Part shown: piece by piece, positions 46,978 to 56,099 of the stretch | How the letters are laid out: every line of letters begins with the position of its first letter | How positions within the stretch are numbered: the first letter of the stretch is position 1 | Source: Bryobacterales bacterium | Lineage (GTDB): Bacteria > Acidobacteriota > Terriglobia > Bryobacterales > Bryobacteraceae | Length of the DNA stretch: 59,291 bases | Assembly (NCBI GenBank): GCA_003132865.1 | Contig: PKYZ01000196.1 | Span: forward strand, 10,532 to 69,822 | Direction of reading: 5' to 3' | Position numbers and translations under genes: made by a program | The notes under the pieces: generated by a model | Databases searched by the model: none | What the model saw: only the letters and a program-made list of their open reading frames with translations | What the model was told of the DNA's origin: nothing

Positions 46978-48596
46978 GCCTGCTGGCGCCGTTGCCGGTG
47001 CACGCCGCCGACGAGGGCTATTTAGGATCGCAGGCCTGCGCCGGATGCCATCGACAGATCTACCAGAGCTACCAGGGAGTTGCCATGGCTCACTCCATGA
47101 GCCCGGCCAACGCGGCCACGCCTTTGGCAGGCGAGCCCATAACGGTGTCCAGCACGAAACTCAACCGTGTCTTTCAGGTCTACCGCGAGGGCTTGGATGT
47201 GTACCAAAGCGAATCCGAAATCGGCGCCGGCGGCGAAACCGTGTTCAAAGTGGCGTTCAAGCTCGAATTCGCTGTGGGCTCCGGAGTCAATGGATTTAGC
47301 TACGCCGTCCGGCGTGGCGACTACCTGTTTGAGGCGCCCCTCTCATACTATTCCCGAACCAAGAAATGGGACCTCTCGCCCCGCTATGAATTTGTGGATT
47401 CCGGATTCAACCGGCCACTGGCGGCCGCCTGCCTGGCTTGTCACAGCGGCCGGGCGCGGGCGGTGCGGGATCGCACTGGCCTGTACCTCGCCCCGCCTTT
47501 CGAAGAATTACCCATCGGGTGTGAGAATTGTCATGGTCCGGGCCGCGCGCACGTGGCCGCTCGCGGGTCGCCCAAATCGATCGTGAATCCCGCGCGCCTT
47601 GCCCCCCGCCTGGCCGAACAAATCTGCATGAACTGCCACCAGCGCGGGGATACCAGGGTCTTGCAGCCACGCAAGGAGTATTCCGATTTTCGTCCCGGCG
47701 CCTGGCTCAACCAGACGCTCGCCATTTTCAAGATCCCCTCTAAGATCGACGACGAGGATCTGCTCGAACACCATTCTGCGATGGAGTCCAGCAAGTGCTT
47801 CATCGGAAGCAATGGAAAGCTGAGCTGCTTCACCTGTCACGATCCGCACTCGCGGCCCTCTCGCGCCGAGGCGGCGGCTTGGTACCGCGATAAGTGTTTG
47901 ACATGCCATTCCGAGGCGAGTTGCAAGCTGCTGCTCTCCAAGCGAGCGGAGCGCAGCAACGATTGTGCAGGCTGCCACATGCCCAAGCGCGACGTAACCG
48001 TGATCTCGCACTCGGCGCTGACGAATCACCGCATCATCGCGTACGCCGGCGAACCACTGCCGGCGAACGCGGCTCAGGCGGAAGGCGGCCTGATCCACGT
48101 CAACCGGCCTCCCGGCAGCGGCAAGTTCCCCCGTCTAACACTCTGGCAAGCCTACGGCGAGTTGATGGATAAGGATCCGGCCTTCCAGGCGCGTTACCTC
48201 GCCCTGCTCGACGAGTTAGCCAAAGACGAGCGGGACAATGGCTTGGTCCAGGCGGCTTTGGGAGCCAGAGATTTGCGGCGGGACTCAAATGCCGCCGCGA
48301 TTGCACACCTTAGGAAGGCCCTCGATCTCGGCTTTAGTAGCAGCACTCTGTATGCCGACCTGGCGGAGGCGCTGGCGCGCGCCGGCCAGTTGGAAGAGGC
48401 TGTCGCCGTCTTGAAACGCGGCATCCAGATGGAGCCCTATGCGCCAAGTCTGTACAAGTCCCTCGCGCTTCGATATATCACGCTGAAGCAGTATCCCCGG
48501 GCGAAGGAAACCCTCGAGCTTCATATCGAGCTGTTTCCCGAGGACGACTTTGTGCGCGGTCTTCTGACGCAGGTGGAAAGGCACGCCACACGTTGA
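46914..48596 (+). CDS. Exported heptaheme c-type cytochrome with TPR tail
   Basis: A 560-residue protein with seven CxxCH motifs (CAGCH, CLACH, CENCH, CMNCH, CFTCH, CLTCH, CAGCH), a signal peptide (HSLAILVSLLAPLPVHAA) and a C-terminal TPR region (LYADLAEALARAGQLEEAVA). It overlaps the previous gene by 64 bases if it starts at ATG 46914 (GGGAGAG nine bases upstream) or by 31 if it starts at GTG 46947 (AAAGGA upstream); I keep the ATG. It matches the gene at 27840 closely (LFEAPLSYYS, SALTNHRI, SLALRYITLKQYPRA), so the two arose by duplication. Unlike that gene, its first haem site is standard. Confidence 0.86.
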   Translation: MSRVSSGKGRTVGRHSLAILVSLLAPLPVHAADEGYLGSQACAGCHRQIYQSYQGVAMAHSMSPANAATPLAGEPITVSSTKLNRVFQVYREGLDVYQSESEIGAGGETVFKVAFKLEFAVGSGVNGFSYAVRRGDYLFEAPLSYYSRTKKWDLSPRYEFVDSGFNRPLAAACLACHSGRARAVRDRTGLYLAPPFEELPIGCENCHGPGRAHVAARGSPKSIVNPARLAPRLAEQICMNCHQRGDTRVLQPRKEYSDFRPGAWLNQTLAIFKIPSKIDDEDLLEHHSAMESSKCFIGSNGKLSCFTCHDPHSRPSRAEAAAWYRDKCLTCHSEASCKLLLSKRAERSNDCAGCHMPKRDVTVISHSALTNHRIIAYAGEPLPANAAQAEGGLIHVNRPPGSGKFPRLTLWQAYGELMDKDPAFQARYLALLDELAKDERDNGLVQAALGARDLRRDSNAAAIAHLRKALDLGFSSSTLYADLAEALARAGQLEEAVAVLKRGIQMEPYAPSLYKSLALRYITLKQYPRAKETLELHIELFPEDDFVRGLLTQVERHATR

Positions 48597-48668
48597 CCTA
48601 AGCCAGACCTCCCCAGCCCCTCGTGACCTGCAAAACAGGGACGAAACAGGAAGGCGCCGGCGGCGGCG

Positions 48669-48926
48669 AATCCATTTGCGGCGGTGATCCGCGACTCAGC
48701 CGGCAACCTCTGGGGCGGGGCGGATGGGGCGAATCCTCAAGCGGGTGTGGTCGGCGACGGTGCGGGCAACCTGTACGGAACTACCACGGTTCGCGCCGCT
48801 GGACGGCCTTGGCATACAGTGGATCTGGCACTGCCGGTTCCGGGGCACGTTCGATTTCCAAACTTCGTGGTCGGCGACGGTGCGGGCAACCTGTACGGAA
48901 CTACCACGGTTCGCGTGGCTGGAGGT
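48669..48926 (+). pseudogene. GloVer-repeat protein remnant
   Basis: The frame reads NPFAAVIRDSAGNLWGGADG, then GVVGDGAGNLYGTTTVR twice. GDGAGNLYGTT is the core of the GloVer tandem repeat (TIGR03803 type) seen in long secreted Acidobacteriota proteins. Only about 85 codons survive, with no start, signal peptide or proper repeat spacing, so it is a fragment. Its two repeat copies are a near-exact 49-base direct repeat (next feature). Confidence 0.6.
48747..48915 (+). repeat. 49-base direct repeat, period 120
   Basis: GTGGTCGGCGACGGTGCGGG...GGTTCGCG occurs at 48747-48795 and again, identical, at 48867-48915. The 71 bases between differ. The identity suggests recent duplication within the GloVer remnant. 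Confidence 0.85.
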
Positions 48927-49058
48927 CTTGCAGGAGAGGGTCGAGGTGGACGCCCTGGTTTCGCAATTCGAACTGCAAGAACATTTCTCTCGGCAACAAA
49001 ATGAGATGGGCAGATGGGGGCAGATGGGAGGATTTTCGATTAAAATGGTCCCCGGTGG

Positions 49059-49535
49059 TCCGCCTGCGCATCCGCGGTGTCGCGGAAATCCGAACGTAAC
49101 GTTTTTATCTTGGACGCGCAGCCGGCCGGGCGGACAATGATCGTCATCGCAATCTATAACGAGGCGCCGATGGATGTCGAGCACAAGATCTTCGGTGATA
49201 GGATGGTCATAAGGGATGGTGGCTATCCAGCGGTACGTCTCTGCGGCCGCTCTCGCCTGTCGTTGTGATCGCGTCGCCAAGTCTTCGGCTTTCTTGCCGA
49301 TATCCAGCGCAGCATCGAGTTCGCGTTCAGTAAAGTCCGCCCCCTCGATCCGCGACGTTCCGGCAACCTCCATTTTCAGTTGGAGCTTCTGCATCTTCTC
49401 GACCCAATCGCGCTGATGCGGCGTTGCGCGGAGGGACAGAACGGCAGCCTTGGCATCGACAAAATTCTGTACAATTGCAGTTGCGTCATAATGAATCCAT
49501 CGGGGGATAGCGTAAGGAATCGCTGTAGGCGGCAT
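49059..49535 (-). pseudogene. Fic-family AMP-transferase, N-terminal fragment
   Basis: Read from 49535, the frame gives IPRWIHYDATAIVQNFVDAK, then VAGTSRIEGADFTERELDAA and ITEDLVLDIHRRLV, the Fic N-terminal domain (PF13784 type) including the TSxIEG motif. Similarity stops after VTFGFPRHRGCAGG (about residue 159), before the catalytic HPFxxGNGR helix. What follows in frame is unrelated and overlaps the GloVer remnant. The gene cannot make an active AMP-transferase. Fic proteins often act as toxins or regulators; here only the regulatory part is left. Confidence 0.82.
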
Positions 49536-50382
49536 GGCACCGAAAGTGTAGAGGGCCGCGACACGACCGTCAATATTTCCAGTGGATTGCTGATTCTACA
49601 CCACTTGAACCACAAACAGAAACTTTGGTTTCTTGATTATTTCAACCATATTTCTCCAGTTGGCATTGGGTGCGGTGCTTTCCGTTGCCGGTTCGCCGAC
49701 CGTTGCCTGCTCAGAGCCGCTTTTCTTAAGGCCCGACAAAATCAAGTGCGCTTTAGACGCGAGCCGAGCATTCAGGAGCTGCATCATCCGCGGTTGCAAT
49801 GTCCGGTGCAACCGTAGCGCCAAGCCGGCTGCCAATTCAACAAGCGAATAGCGTAGATTAGGGCCTGCGCGCCGAGTTGGGTCGCGGGCGGACGGTTCGC
49901 CCGGACGATAATGGCAAACAACACCGTCGTGCGCCGGCCGGAAAATAGTGGGCCACGGTTGGACGACCGTTTGAAAGCTTTTTCCGATTGGCCGACGAAT
50001 TGCACTGCGCAGGAACCTAAAACGCTACGGCGTCAGCGAGGATCTATCCCCCGATTGCTGGTGCGAAGACTATCAGCAGGAACCAACTCGGTGGATCTGT
50101 GGTCCAACCACGTGGATACAACCGAACCCGCGAAGTCCAGCTCGAGAAATTGGCCGTAGATTGAGAATACAGGATTTGGCACTACCGGGTTGATTGCTGA
50201 CGATCCCCATTTTATTGGACTCCACGCTTTCCCTCGCGTGAAGGCTGTCTTCCGGGTTGTTTCCGAGTCCAGGCACCGTCGATGACTGACTGTCAAGAAA
50301 ACGGCACGTCGCAAGTTCTACCGTTCTACCAGCCTGTCAAGGAAAATCGCCTCGATCCGTCTGGGTACGGACGTGCGGCGCT
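49536..50382. other. Stretch without a recognisable gene
   Basis: About 850 bases between the Fic fragment and the DUF2306 remnant. Several short open frames (60-80 codons) occur on both strands with no family resemblance. On the plus strand around 50017-50190, one frame reads LKRYGVSEDLSPDCWCEDYQ, which looks protein-like, but I cannot assign it; it may be a further gene remnant. No RNA gene or repeat was seen. Confidence 0.45.
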
Positions 50383-51028
50383 CTAACGCGAGACCGACCA
50401 GGTGCGGGTGTAGTTGATCCAACTCTCTGCTGCAAGAGCGTGGTAGTGAATCCAATCCAGAATGCGATTCCAAAAAACTCATGGGGCATCAGATGCGTGA
50501 GACGGCTGGTCGCGAAAAAGATCCCCATGACCGGACGAGTCGTGGCGATTCCCCCAGACCGATGCCGAACATGCGGATCATCCATTCACGGTGGGCGCCT
50601 GAATCGAGGCGGCGGGCGGCGGCGTAACCCTTCGCGAGGCAGAACAGGAATAGCAAGTCAAACAGCACGGTGGCAGCCATTTCGTTCACGCCGCCGATAG
50701 CCATTTGAAAGCTCATAAGGAACGCGGAACCGCCGATTACCAGCGCGAGCGATAGCACCAAGCGTCCGATCCATCTGTGCAGTCGGGGAACGCGCGGCGA
50801 ATCGTGGGAACGAATTGCAGTGGCGCCAGCAGCATGAATGGCAGTCCGGGAAGGATGTGCACCAGCGTCAGCACCGGGTGTGCCGCGAATCCGGCGTTCA
50901 TCGCAGGATTGGGTCCAGCTTGTGGGGCTTTTAGCGAGGATCGCCAGGTTCAGAATGGCCGCAGCAATTCCGATGGCGGCCAGCACGAAGACGCTTACCC
51001 AAAACGTTTTGCTGGGTTTCGCGGGCAT
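50383..51028 (-). pseudogene. DUF2306-type membrane protein, several frameshifts
   Basis: The gene starts at 51028 (MPAKPSKTFWVSVFVLAAIG) and continues in successive frames: NAGFAAHPVLTLVHILPGLP and FMLLAPLQFVPTIR, then RLHRWIGRLVLSLALVIGG and EMAATVLFDLLFLFCLAKGY, then ATTRPVMGIFFATSRLTHL and finally AAESWINYTRTWSVSR with a stop at 50383. At least four frame changes are needed (near 50905, 50790, 50545 and 50425). The pieces together match a five-to-six-helix DUF2306 protein of about 215 residues. It lies five bases after the broken permease on the same strand. Function of the family is unknown. Confidence 0.78.
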
Positions 51029-51033
51029 CGCGA

Positions 51034-53517
51034 TTACTGGTCGCGCAAGGCCGCCAGAGGGTCGATTTGGGTTGCCGACCGCGCCGGGAGGTAACACGCC
51101 ACCAATGCCACCAACATCAGCACCAGGCTAGCGGTACCCAGGCTCACGGGATCGGCGGAGCCGAGGCCGAACAGCGTTCTCGCCAGCGCGCGGCCAATCA
51201 GCAGACAGGCGGCTAAACCCGCCAGGATCCCGTAGCAGACGAGCGCCATCCCATCCCGCAAGACGACCCGCAGGACGGCGGCGCGCGATGCGCCCAGGGC
51301 CATCCGCAGCCCGATCTCCTTCCTGCGCCGAGTCACGGAGTAAGCCATCACGCCGTACAATCCGACACTGGCAAGCGCCAGCGCCAGCGAACCGAAGACA
51401 CCCAGCAGGGCGACGCCCACACGCGGTCCAAAAAGAACCTGCTCGATTAGCTTCGCGCCGGTCCTTACATCGCTGATCCGGACGTTCGGATCCAGGTCGC
51501 CGATCTGGCGTTGCACGCTGGCCAGCACCGTCGCGGGATCTCCCTGGCTTCTGACATACAACACCATGTCGCCTGCGAAGTTCTGCCGCAACGGAAGATA
51601 GACGCAAGGTTGGGCAGCTTCGCCCAGAGTGGTGTAGTTCGCGTTTTTCACGATGCCTACCACCTGCCGGACAGTCGGGTCGCCGGCCAATTGAAGCCGA
51701 AGCCCCAAGCCGTTCCCGCCGGGCCAGTGCTCTCGCGCGAGGGCCTCGTTGATCATGGCGACGGGCAGCGATCCATCGTCGTCGGAGTCGCTGAAGGACC
51801 GCCCTCGAACCAGCGGGATGCCGATGGCTCGCAAGTAGTCTGAGTCGACGGTGAAAACCACGGAGGGGATACCACTGGACTTCCGGACCTGCTCCGCTCC
51901 CTCTATCAAGACGGAGCGCGAGGGCGTGTTCCAGAACGGCAGTCCCGAAGCCCAGGAGGCAGCGGCGACGCCCGGAAGGTTTGCCACACGGTCGCGCGCC
52001 ACGCGATAGAACGCCTTCACTCGCGCGTCGCTGTAGCCTGACTGCGCCGGGTTCATCATGAACAGCGCCAGACGGTTGCTTTGGAAGCCGGGTCGATGGT
52101 GTAAGCGCGCTGAACGCTGCGGAAGAACAGCGTCGCTGTTACGAGACAGACCAGCGAGAAGGCCACTTGGCCGGCCAGCAGCACGTTCGCAAAGCTAACA
52201 GTTCGCCGGCTGTGCCCTGTGGCCCCTCCTTCTTTGAGCCCGCTGACGACATCGGTCCTCGATGCGCGCAACGCGGGGGCCAAGCCGAACAGAAATGCGG
52301 TCGCGAGCGATACGGCCAAGGCACAGAACAGCACACCGCAGTCGAGCTTCGGGGAGGTCATGTTCCCGGCGACTTCCGCGGGAACGAACGACCAGACAAA
52401 GCGGCATCCTGCATAGCCGATGCCTATTCCCGCGAGGAAGCCGAACGAGCTAAGCAGCACGCTCTCCGTGAGCAGTTGACGGATGAGCCGGCCGCGACCC
52501 GCGCCGATCGCCAGGCGCACGGCGATTTCCCGGCGCCTAGCCGCCGCGCGCGCCAGCAAAAGGTTGGCGATGTTGGCGCACGCGATTGCCAGTATCAGCG
52601 CGACGATGGCCAGCAGAACGGCGCTTCCGAATATGAATCCGCCTGTGCCGCCCGCATTCGCATAGAGTTCGTCCGTGACCGGCCGTACGCTAATGCCATG
52701 ACCCCCATCGGTTGCTGGATATTCTCTTTCAAGCGCCGCCGCTATGGTCTCGAGATTGGCCTGCGCGCGCTGGGGAGTAGAGCCCGGGGCGAGCCTCCCC
52801 ACTGCGTGGAACAGCGGCTTGCCGCGGTCCGACAGGGCATTGCCGAACTCGGCCGGAAAGGCACGCTCGCACATGGTGGCCGGCAGCCAAGACGTCCGGG
52901 CCGAAAATCGCGCTGACGCCCAGAAAGCCGGGCGGTGCCACTCCGACGACGGTGAAGGCGACATGGTTCAACTCCAGAGTGCTGCCGATGGCCGCCGTGG
53001 CTCCGCCGAAGCGCGCTTTCCAAGCGTTGTAACTGAGCACGGCGACCGCAGCCGAACCGGGATTGCTATCTTCGCCTGGCATGAAAAAGCGGCCGAGCGC
53101 CGGGCTGAGCCCCAGCGTATCGAAGTACTGCTTCGTGACAAACTCTCCAAATACGCGCTCGGGGCGGGTGTCCGTGCGGAGCGTCATCACCATCGGTGGA
53201 GTGAACGCCGCGAAGCCACGGAACGAGGCCTGCTGTTCCGCGTAGTCTTCGAAGTTGGCATAGGCGAGCGGCAACCGCACGCTGGCCGGCTTCGCGGTTT
53301 TGGAACCCGTGTCATATAGGGCGGCCAGCCGCGACGGATCGCCAACAGGCAGCGGATGCAGCAGCAACGTGTTGACGATGGTGAATACGGTGGTGTTTGC
53401 GCCAATGCCCAGACCCAGGGTGAGCACGGCGAAAGCGGTGAAGACCGGCGTTTTCCGCATGCCGCGCCAGCCATAGCGGAGATCGCGCAGGATGCCGGCC
53501 CAGCTTTGTCCGGAAGC
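51034..53517 (-). pseudogene. MacB/FtsX-type permease with two frameshifts
   Basis: Three consecutive frames make one duplicated permease of about 825 residues. The first part (from 53517, MASGQSWAGILRDLRYGWRG) includes the first helix and periplasmic domain to IFGPDV. An extra base in CCAAGAC near 52889 breaks the frame; the next part, WLPATMCERAFPAEFG through LLAIVALILAIACANIANLL, runs to IDP, where one base is missing near 52089. The third part reads FQSNRLALFMMNPAQSGYSD to the end at 51034. Every helix and FtsX motif is still recognisable, so the inactivation is recent. The longer frame to 53550 begins with MYIMIVMINN, which is translated from the operator-like repeat, so I place the start at 53517. 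Confidence 0.85.
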
Positions 53518-53697
53518 CATATTGTTAATCATGACAATCATTATATACATAAATCATTTGCGAATGCAATAGTAGTAGGTATGGCCGGGAGGGCCGCCCC
53601 GGGGCGCCCTTTTGGGCCGGGTCATTGAGTGGCTTCAGCTCGCCGCGCTCAATGACGACGAGCAGGGACCAACTCGCGGTCCTGCTGCGGTGCGATC
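53518..53697. pseudogene. marR remnant with inverted segment plus old operator
   Basis: Bases 53521-53580 match the marR control region at 54991-55050 (ATTGTTAAYCATGASAATCA... then TTATATACATAAAT), but the second operator half-site has decayed. Bases 53583-53637 are the reverse complement of the start of marR (55050-55104), about 95% identical. Bases 53638-53697 match marR 55437-55497 in direct orientation. TCATTGAG (53622-53629) and CTCAATGA (53648-53655) flank the inversion join. So this is a second marR that lost its middle and had its 5' end flipped. Confidence 0.8.
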
Positions 53698-53699
53698 CT

Positions 53700-54101
53700 T
53701 TACTCCCGGTTACCGGCCCGATTTCGGCTTGGATACAGTCGGGATCGGCCGAAGAACAGGATGAGAAGGCTGGTGCCGATCAGAACCAGCATGATGCGAT
53801 GGTAGAGATCGTTGCTGGCCGTGCGTGGGCCGCGACCTGCAGCGAGGGCCGCGATACCCAGTAACACACCGCCGAGCGCGACCAGGTTCGTCATCAGCGC
53901 CACTCGCCATTCGATACGCGAATGAATCAAGACCACCGCTGCGCCACACACCAGTGAAAGCCCGCAGAGCGTTTCCACGATTGCGGCGGGAATAATGCGC
54001 GGCTCGTGAAACGACCCTATAGCGAGCCCGGCGTGTTGCACAGCACCAAAAAAGAACAATGCCGCGTTTGTAATCATGACAAATTCGAGCAGCCGTCTCA
54101 T
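53700..54101 (-). CDS. Small four-helix membrane protein
   Basis: A 133-residue protein starting at 54101 with MRRLLEFVMITNAALFFFGA. Four hydrophobic stretches are visible: FVMITNAALFFFGAVQHAGL, IVETLCGLSLVCGAAVVLI, MTNLVALGGVLLGIAALAAG and IMLVLIGTSLLILFFG. No known family is recognised. The ATG overlaps the stop of the preceding open frame (ATGA), which suggests that the two were coupled before that frame was fused to the tannase remnant. The stop lies next to the marR remnant. Inner-membrane location is likely; function unknown. Confidence 0.65.
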   Translation of the reverse strand: MRRLLEFVMITNAALFFFGAVQHAGLAIGSFHEPRIIPAAIVETLCGLSLVCGAAVVLIHSRIEWRVALMTNLVALGGVLLGIAALAAGRGPRTASNDLYHRIMLVLIGTSLLILFFGRSRLYPSRNRAGNRE

Positions 54102-54987
54102 GTTGTGGCCTCCGTTCCCCATGAAGCTACTCGCGCAATCGTTTTCGGCAGCGCGAGTCCGGCGGCGATTAGCCAGAGAAAGCCCGGGAATCTCACGAAT
54201 GGAATGAGAAAAAGCGCCTGCGGAAAAACCAGGTTGAGCCAACTCAACTCGCCTGCGACTGCACGCCCGGCCACCTCGGCATCAGTAATCAGTTTCAGTT
54301 TGGCTTCCGGAATAGGGGTATCCAGCAGGGCCTTGGCGTTCCAAAAGCCATTGGCCATGAGATGCGTGACATAGAAGCCAGGAAAACCAGCGGCAACGCC
54401 GTCGAAACCGGCCTGGTATCGCTCCACTTCCAGCATTGCTTCCTGGCCACCTTTCGATGACCCAACGAAGTAAGAGTGCACGGCCGCCTTACCGTAATAC
54501 GCTTGGATAACCTCCTTCGCGTTCAGCGCCGTAAGGTGACGGCGCGATATCCGAAGTCGGTCACTCGTTCGCGGTCGCTCAGCCATTCCAGTGACCCCTC
54601 CGGGCCGCTGCCGTCATCGGTGCCGGCTGCAGCGTAGCCCTCAAAAACTTGGCCGGCGATCACTGGTGTCCAGATGCTCCCCGCAAGACCACCATTGCCC
54701 ACCTGGACGAAACGCCCATTCCATCCCGTGGCCGGCATCATGACCTCGAATTTGACGCTCGACATCGGCGTAGGCTTAATTGCTCCACCGACCTGACAGA
54801 GCGAAACGGTTACCTCCACTGGAAGACCGCCCCGCCCCGCAAACTTTTCTGGGGGGACCAGTTCGGCAGATTCAATCTGTGTGTTCGGTAATAGCAGCGA
54901 CTTCAGGCTTTCGCATTCGGCGGCCATCGCCAAATGCGCAAGAGGGGTCGTTGCGACAACCCACACGGCAACGCAAATGGCAGAACC
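54098..54987 (-). pseudogene. Tannase/feruloyl esterase remnant fused to membrane-protein tail
   Basis: From 54987 (MGSAICVAVWVVATTPLAHL, a signal peptide) the frame has GWNGRFVQVGNGGLAGSI, FEGYAAAGTDDG and RERVTDFGYRAV, typical of tannases. One base is lost near 54540; in the next frame HLTALNAKEVIQAYYGK and YFVGSSKGGQEAM continue, the latter with the catalytic Ser in GxSxGG. After KLKLITDAEVAG the tannase similarity ends, far short of the usual 500 residues and of the Asp and His of the triad. The tail SWLNLVFPQALFLIPFVRFP and WLIAAGLALPKTIARVA looks like the end of an unrelated membrane protein. A deletion must have joined two genes. Confidence 0.75.
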
Positions 54988-55012
54988 CATATTGTTAACC
55001 ATGAGAATCATT

Positions 55013-55034
55013 ATATACATAAATTATTGTATAT
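55013..55034. promoter_or_regulatory. MarR-type operator, ATATACA-N8-TGTATAT
   Basis: ATATACA (55013-55019) and TGTATAT (55028-55034) form a perfect inverted repeat with 8 bases between, directly before marR (ATG at 55049) and 26 bases before the divergent tannase start (54987). A second imperfect palindrome ATTGTATATGCAAT overlaps it. MarR proteins commonly bind such sites and repress both divergent genes. A diverged copy lies at 53543. Confidence 0.7.
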
Positions 55035-55048
55035 GCAATATTAATGGT

Positions 55049-55597
55049 ATGAAGCCACTCAACGACCCGGCCCAAAGGGCGCCCCAGGGCGGCCCTCCCG
55101 GCCGCTTTGGAGCTGCTTTCCTTCTCACCCAAGTTGGGGCGCATGCGGCGTCGAGGTTCGCCGCTCGTCTGGCGGCGCTGGAACTTGCCCCGCCGCACGC
55201 CGGGATTATGCGCATCCTGGGCGCGCAGCCGGCCATCACCCAGCAGGCGCTGGCGACCGCTCTGGGAATGCAGCCGAGCCGGCTGGTGGCGCTGGTGGAC
55301 GAACTCGAAACACGCGGGCTGGTAGAGCGGCGCGCGAATCCCGACGACCGCCGCAGCCACGCCTTGCATCTGACTGAAAAGGGACGGGCGACGCTGGAGG
55401 CGATCGGACTGGTGGGCCGCGAACATCAGCAGGCGCTGCTCGCCGCGCTCAACGAGGACGAGCAGGGACAGCTCGCGGTGTTGCTGCGGCGCATTGCGGA
55501 CCAACAGGGTCTGGCTCCGGGCGTGCATCCGGGCTACGCGCGATTGGGCGGTCCGGGCAAAGGGGTATGTGACACGCCTGGGAAGCCGGTCCGCTAA
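55049..55597 (+). CDS. MarR-family transcriptional regulator
   Basis: A 182-residue winged-helix protein. The recognition region ALATALGMQPSRLVALVDELE and wing RRANPDDRRSHALHLTEKG are clear; MarR dimer helices flank them. I start at 55049 because the longer frame (from 54881) would be translated from the tannase gene and the operator. The last 20 residues (LGGPGKGVCDTPGKPVR) are unlike the normal MarR end, possibly altered by the recombination visible just downstream. It probably represses the divergent gene through the operator at 55013 and responds to a phenolic or other small ligand; a feruloyl esterase as former target fits phenolic acids. Confidence 0.85.
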   Translation: MKPLNDPAQRAPQGGPPGRFGAAFLLTQVGAHAASRFAARLAALELAPPHAGIMRILGAQPAITQQALATALGMQPSRLVALVDELETRGLVERRANPDDRRSHALHLTEKGRATLEAIGLVGREHQQALLAALNEDEQGQLAVLLRRIADQQGLAPGVHPGYARLGGPGKGVCDTPGKPVR

Positions 55598-55641
55598 AGG
55601 GTTCTTTCCGCCGCCTCTGCCGCTGTGTGCAAACCCCGCAC

Positions 55642-55773
55642 GCTGCTCTCTCAGAGGAGGAACGGCGGCAACTCGCGACTCTTCTGCAGCGGGTTGCGGA
55701 CGAACAGGGGCTCGCTCGCAGTGTGCATCCCGGCTATCAGATTGGCCGAGGTGACCGCCCAGAACCCGAATAG
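55642..55773 (+). pseudogene. marR C-terminal fragment
   Basis: The frame reads ALSEEERRQLATLLQRVADE, then QGLARSVHPGYQIGRG and a stop at 55773. It matches the end of the intact regulator (LLRRIADQQGLAPGVHPGYA) but is a different copy. Only 43 codons remain. It follows the intact gene in the same direction by 45 bases, so a tandem duplicate has been mostly deleted. Confidence 0.75.
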
Positions 55774-56099
55774 CGCGGTGCCCGGACACAAGGCGACCTT
55801 GGTGTGAGCCCAATTTATTTAATTCGGCTTGACCTTTCCACCGCCCGATTCTCCGCGAATAAGCCTGTTTCTGGAGGAACGAGAATGCGGGTTAGTCGTC
55901 TGTAGTCGCGCAGCGTTTACCAACCTTATGGCCGCAATTCGGTGCTCCGGTCGAATTACCGGCCACTCGGAAAAAGGCCGATATTGCCTGATAAGGCCGC
56001 TCTAGGTCAACTCTTCAGCATTCAGCCTGCGCCCTTACGCTAACCGAAGCCGTCCCCCAGCGTCCAATTAAAGTTCGCTCCTGACGATTGGGGAACAAC
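55774..56099. other. Intergenic stretch before permease
   Basis: 326 bases between the marR fragment and the permease. No open frame, RNA gene or repeat was recognised. It presumably holds the promoter for the permease, but no convincing -35/-10 pair stands out. Confidence 0.4.

Noticed and set aside
54881..55048. Longer N-terminus for the MarR regulator
   Set aside because: It would be translated from the divergent tannase gene and the operator, and family members start near 55049.
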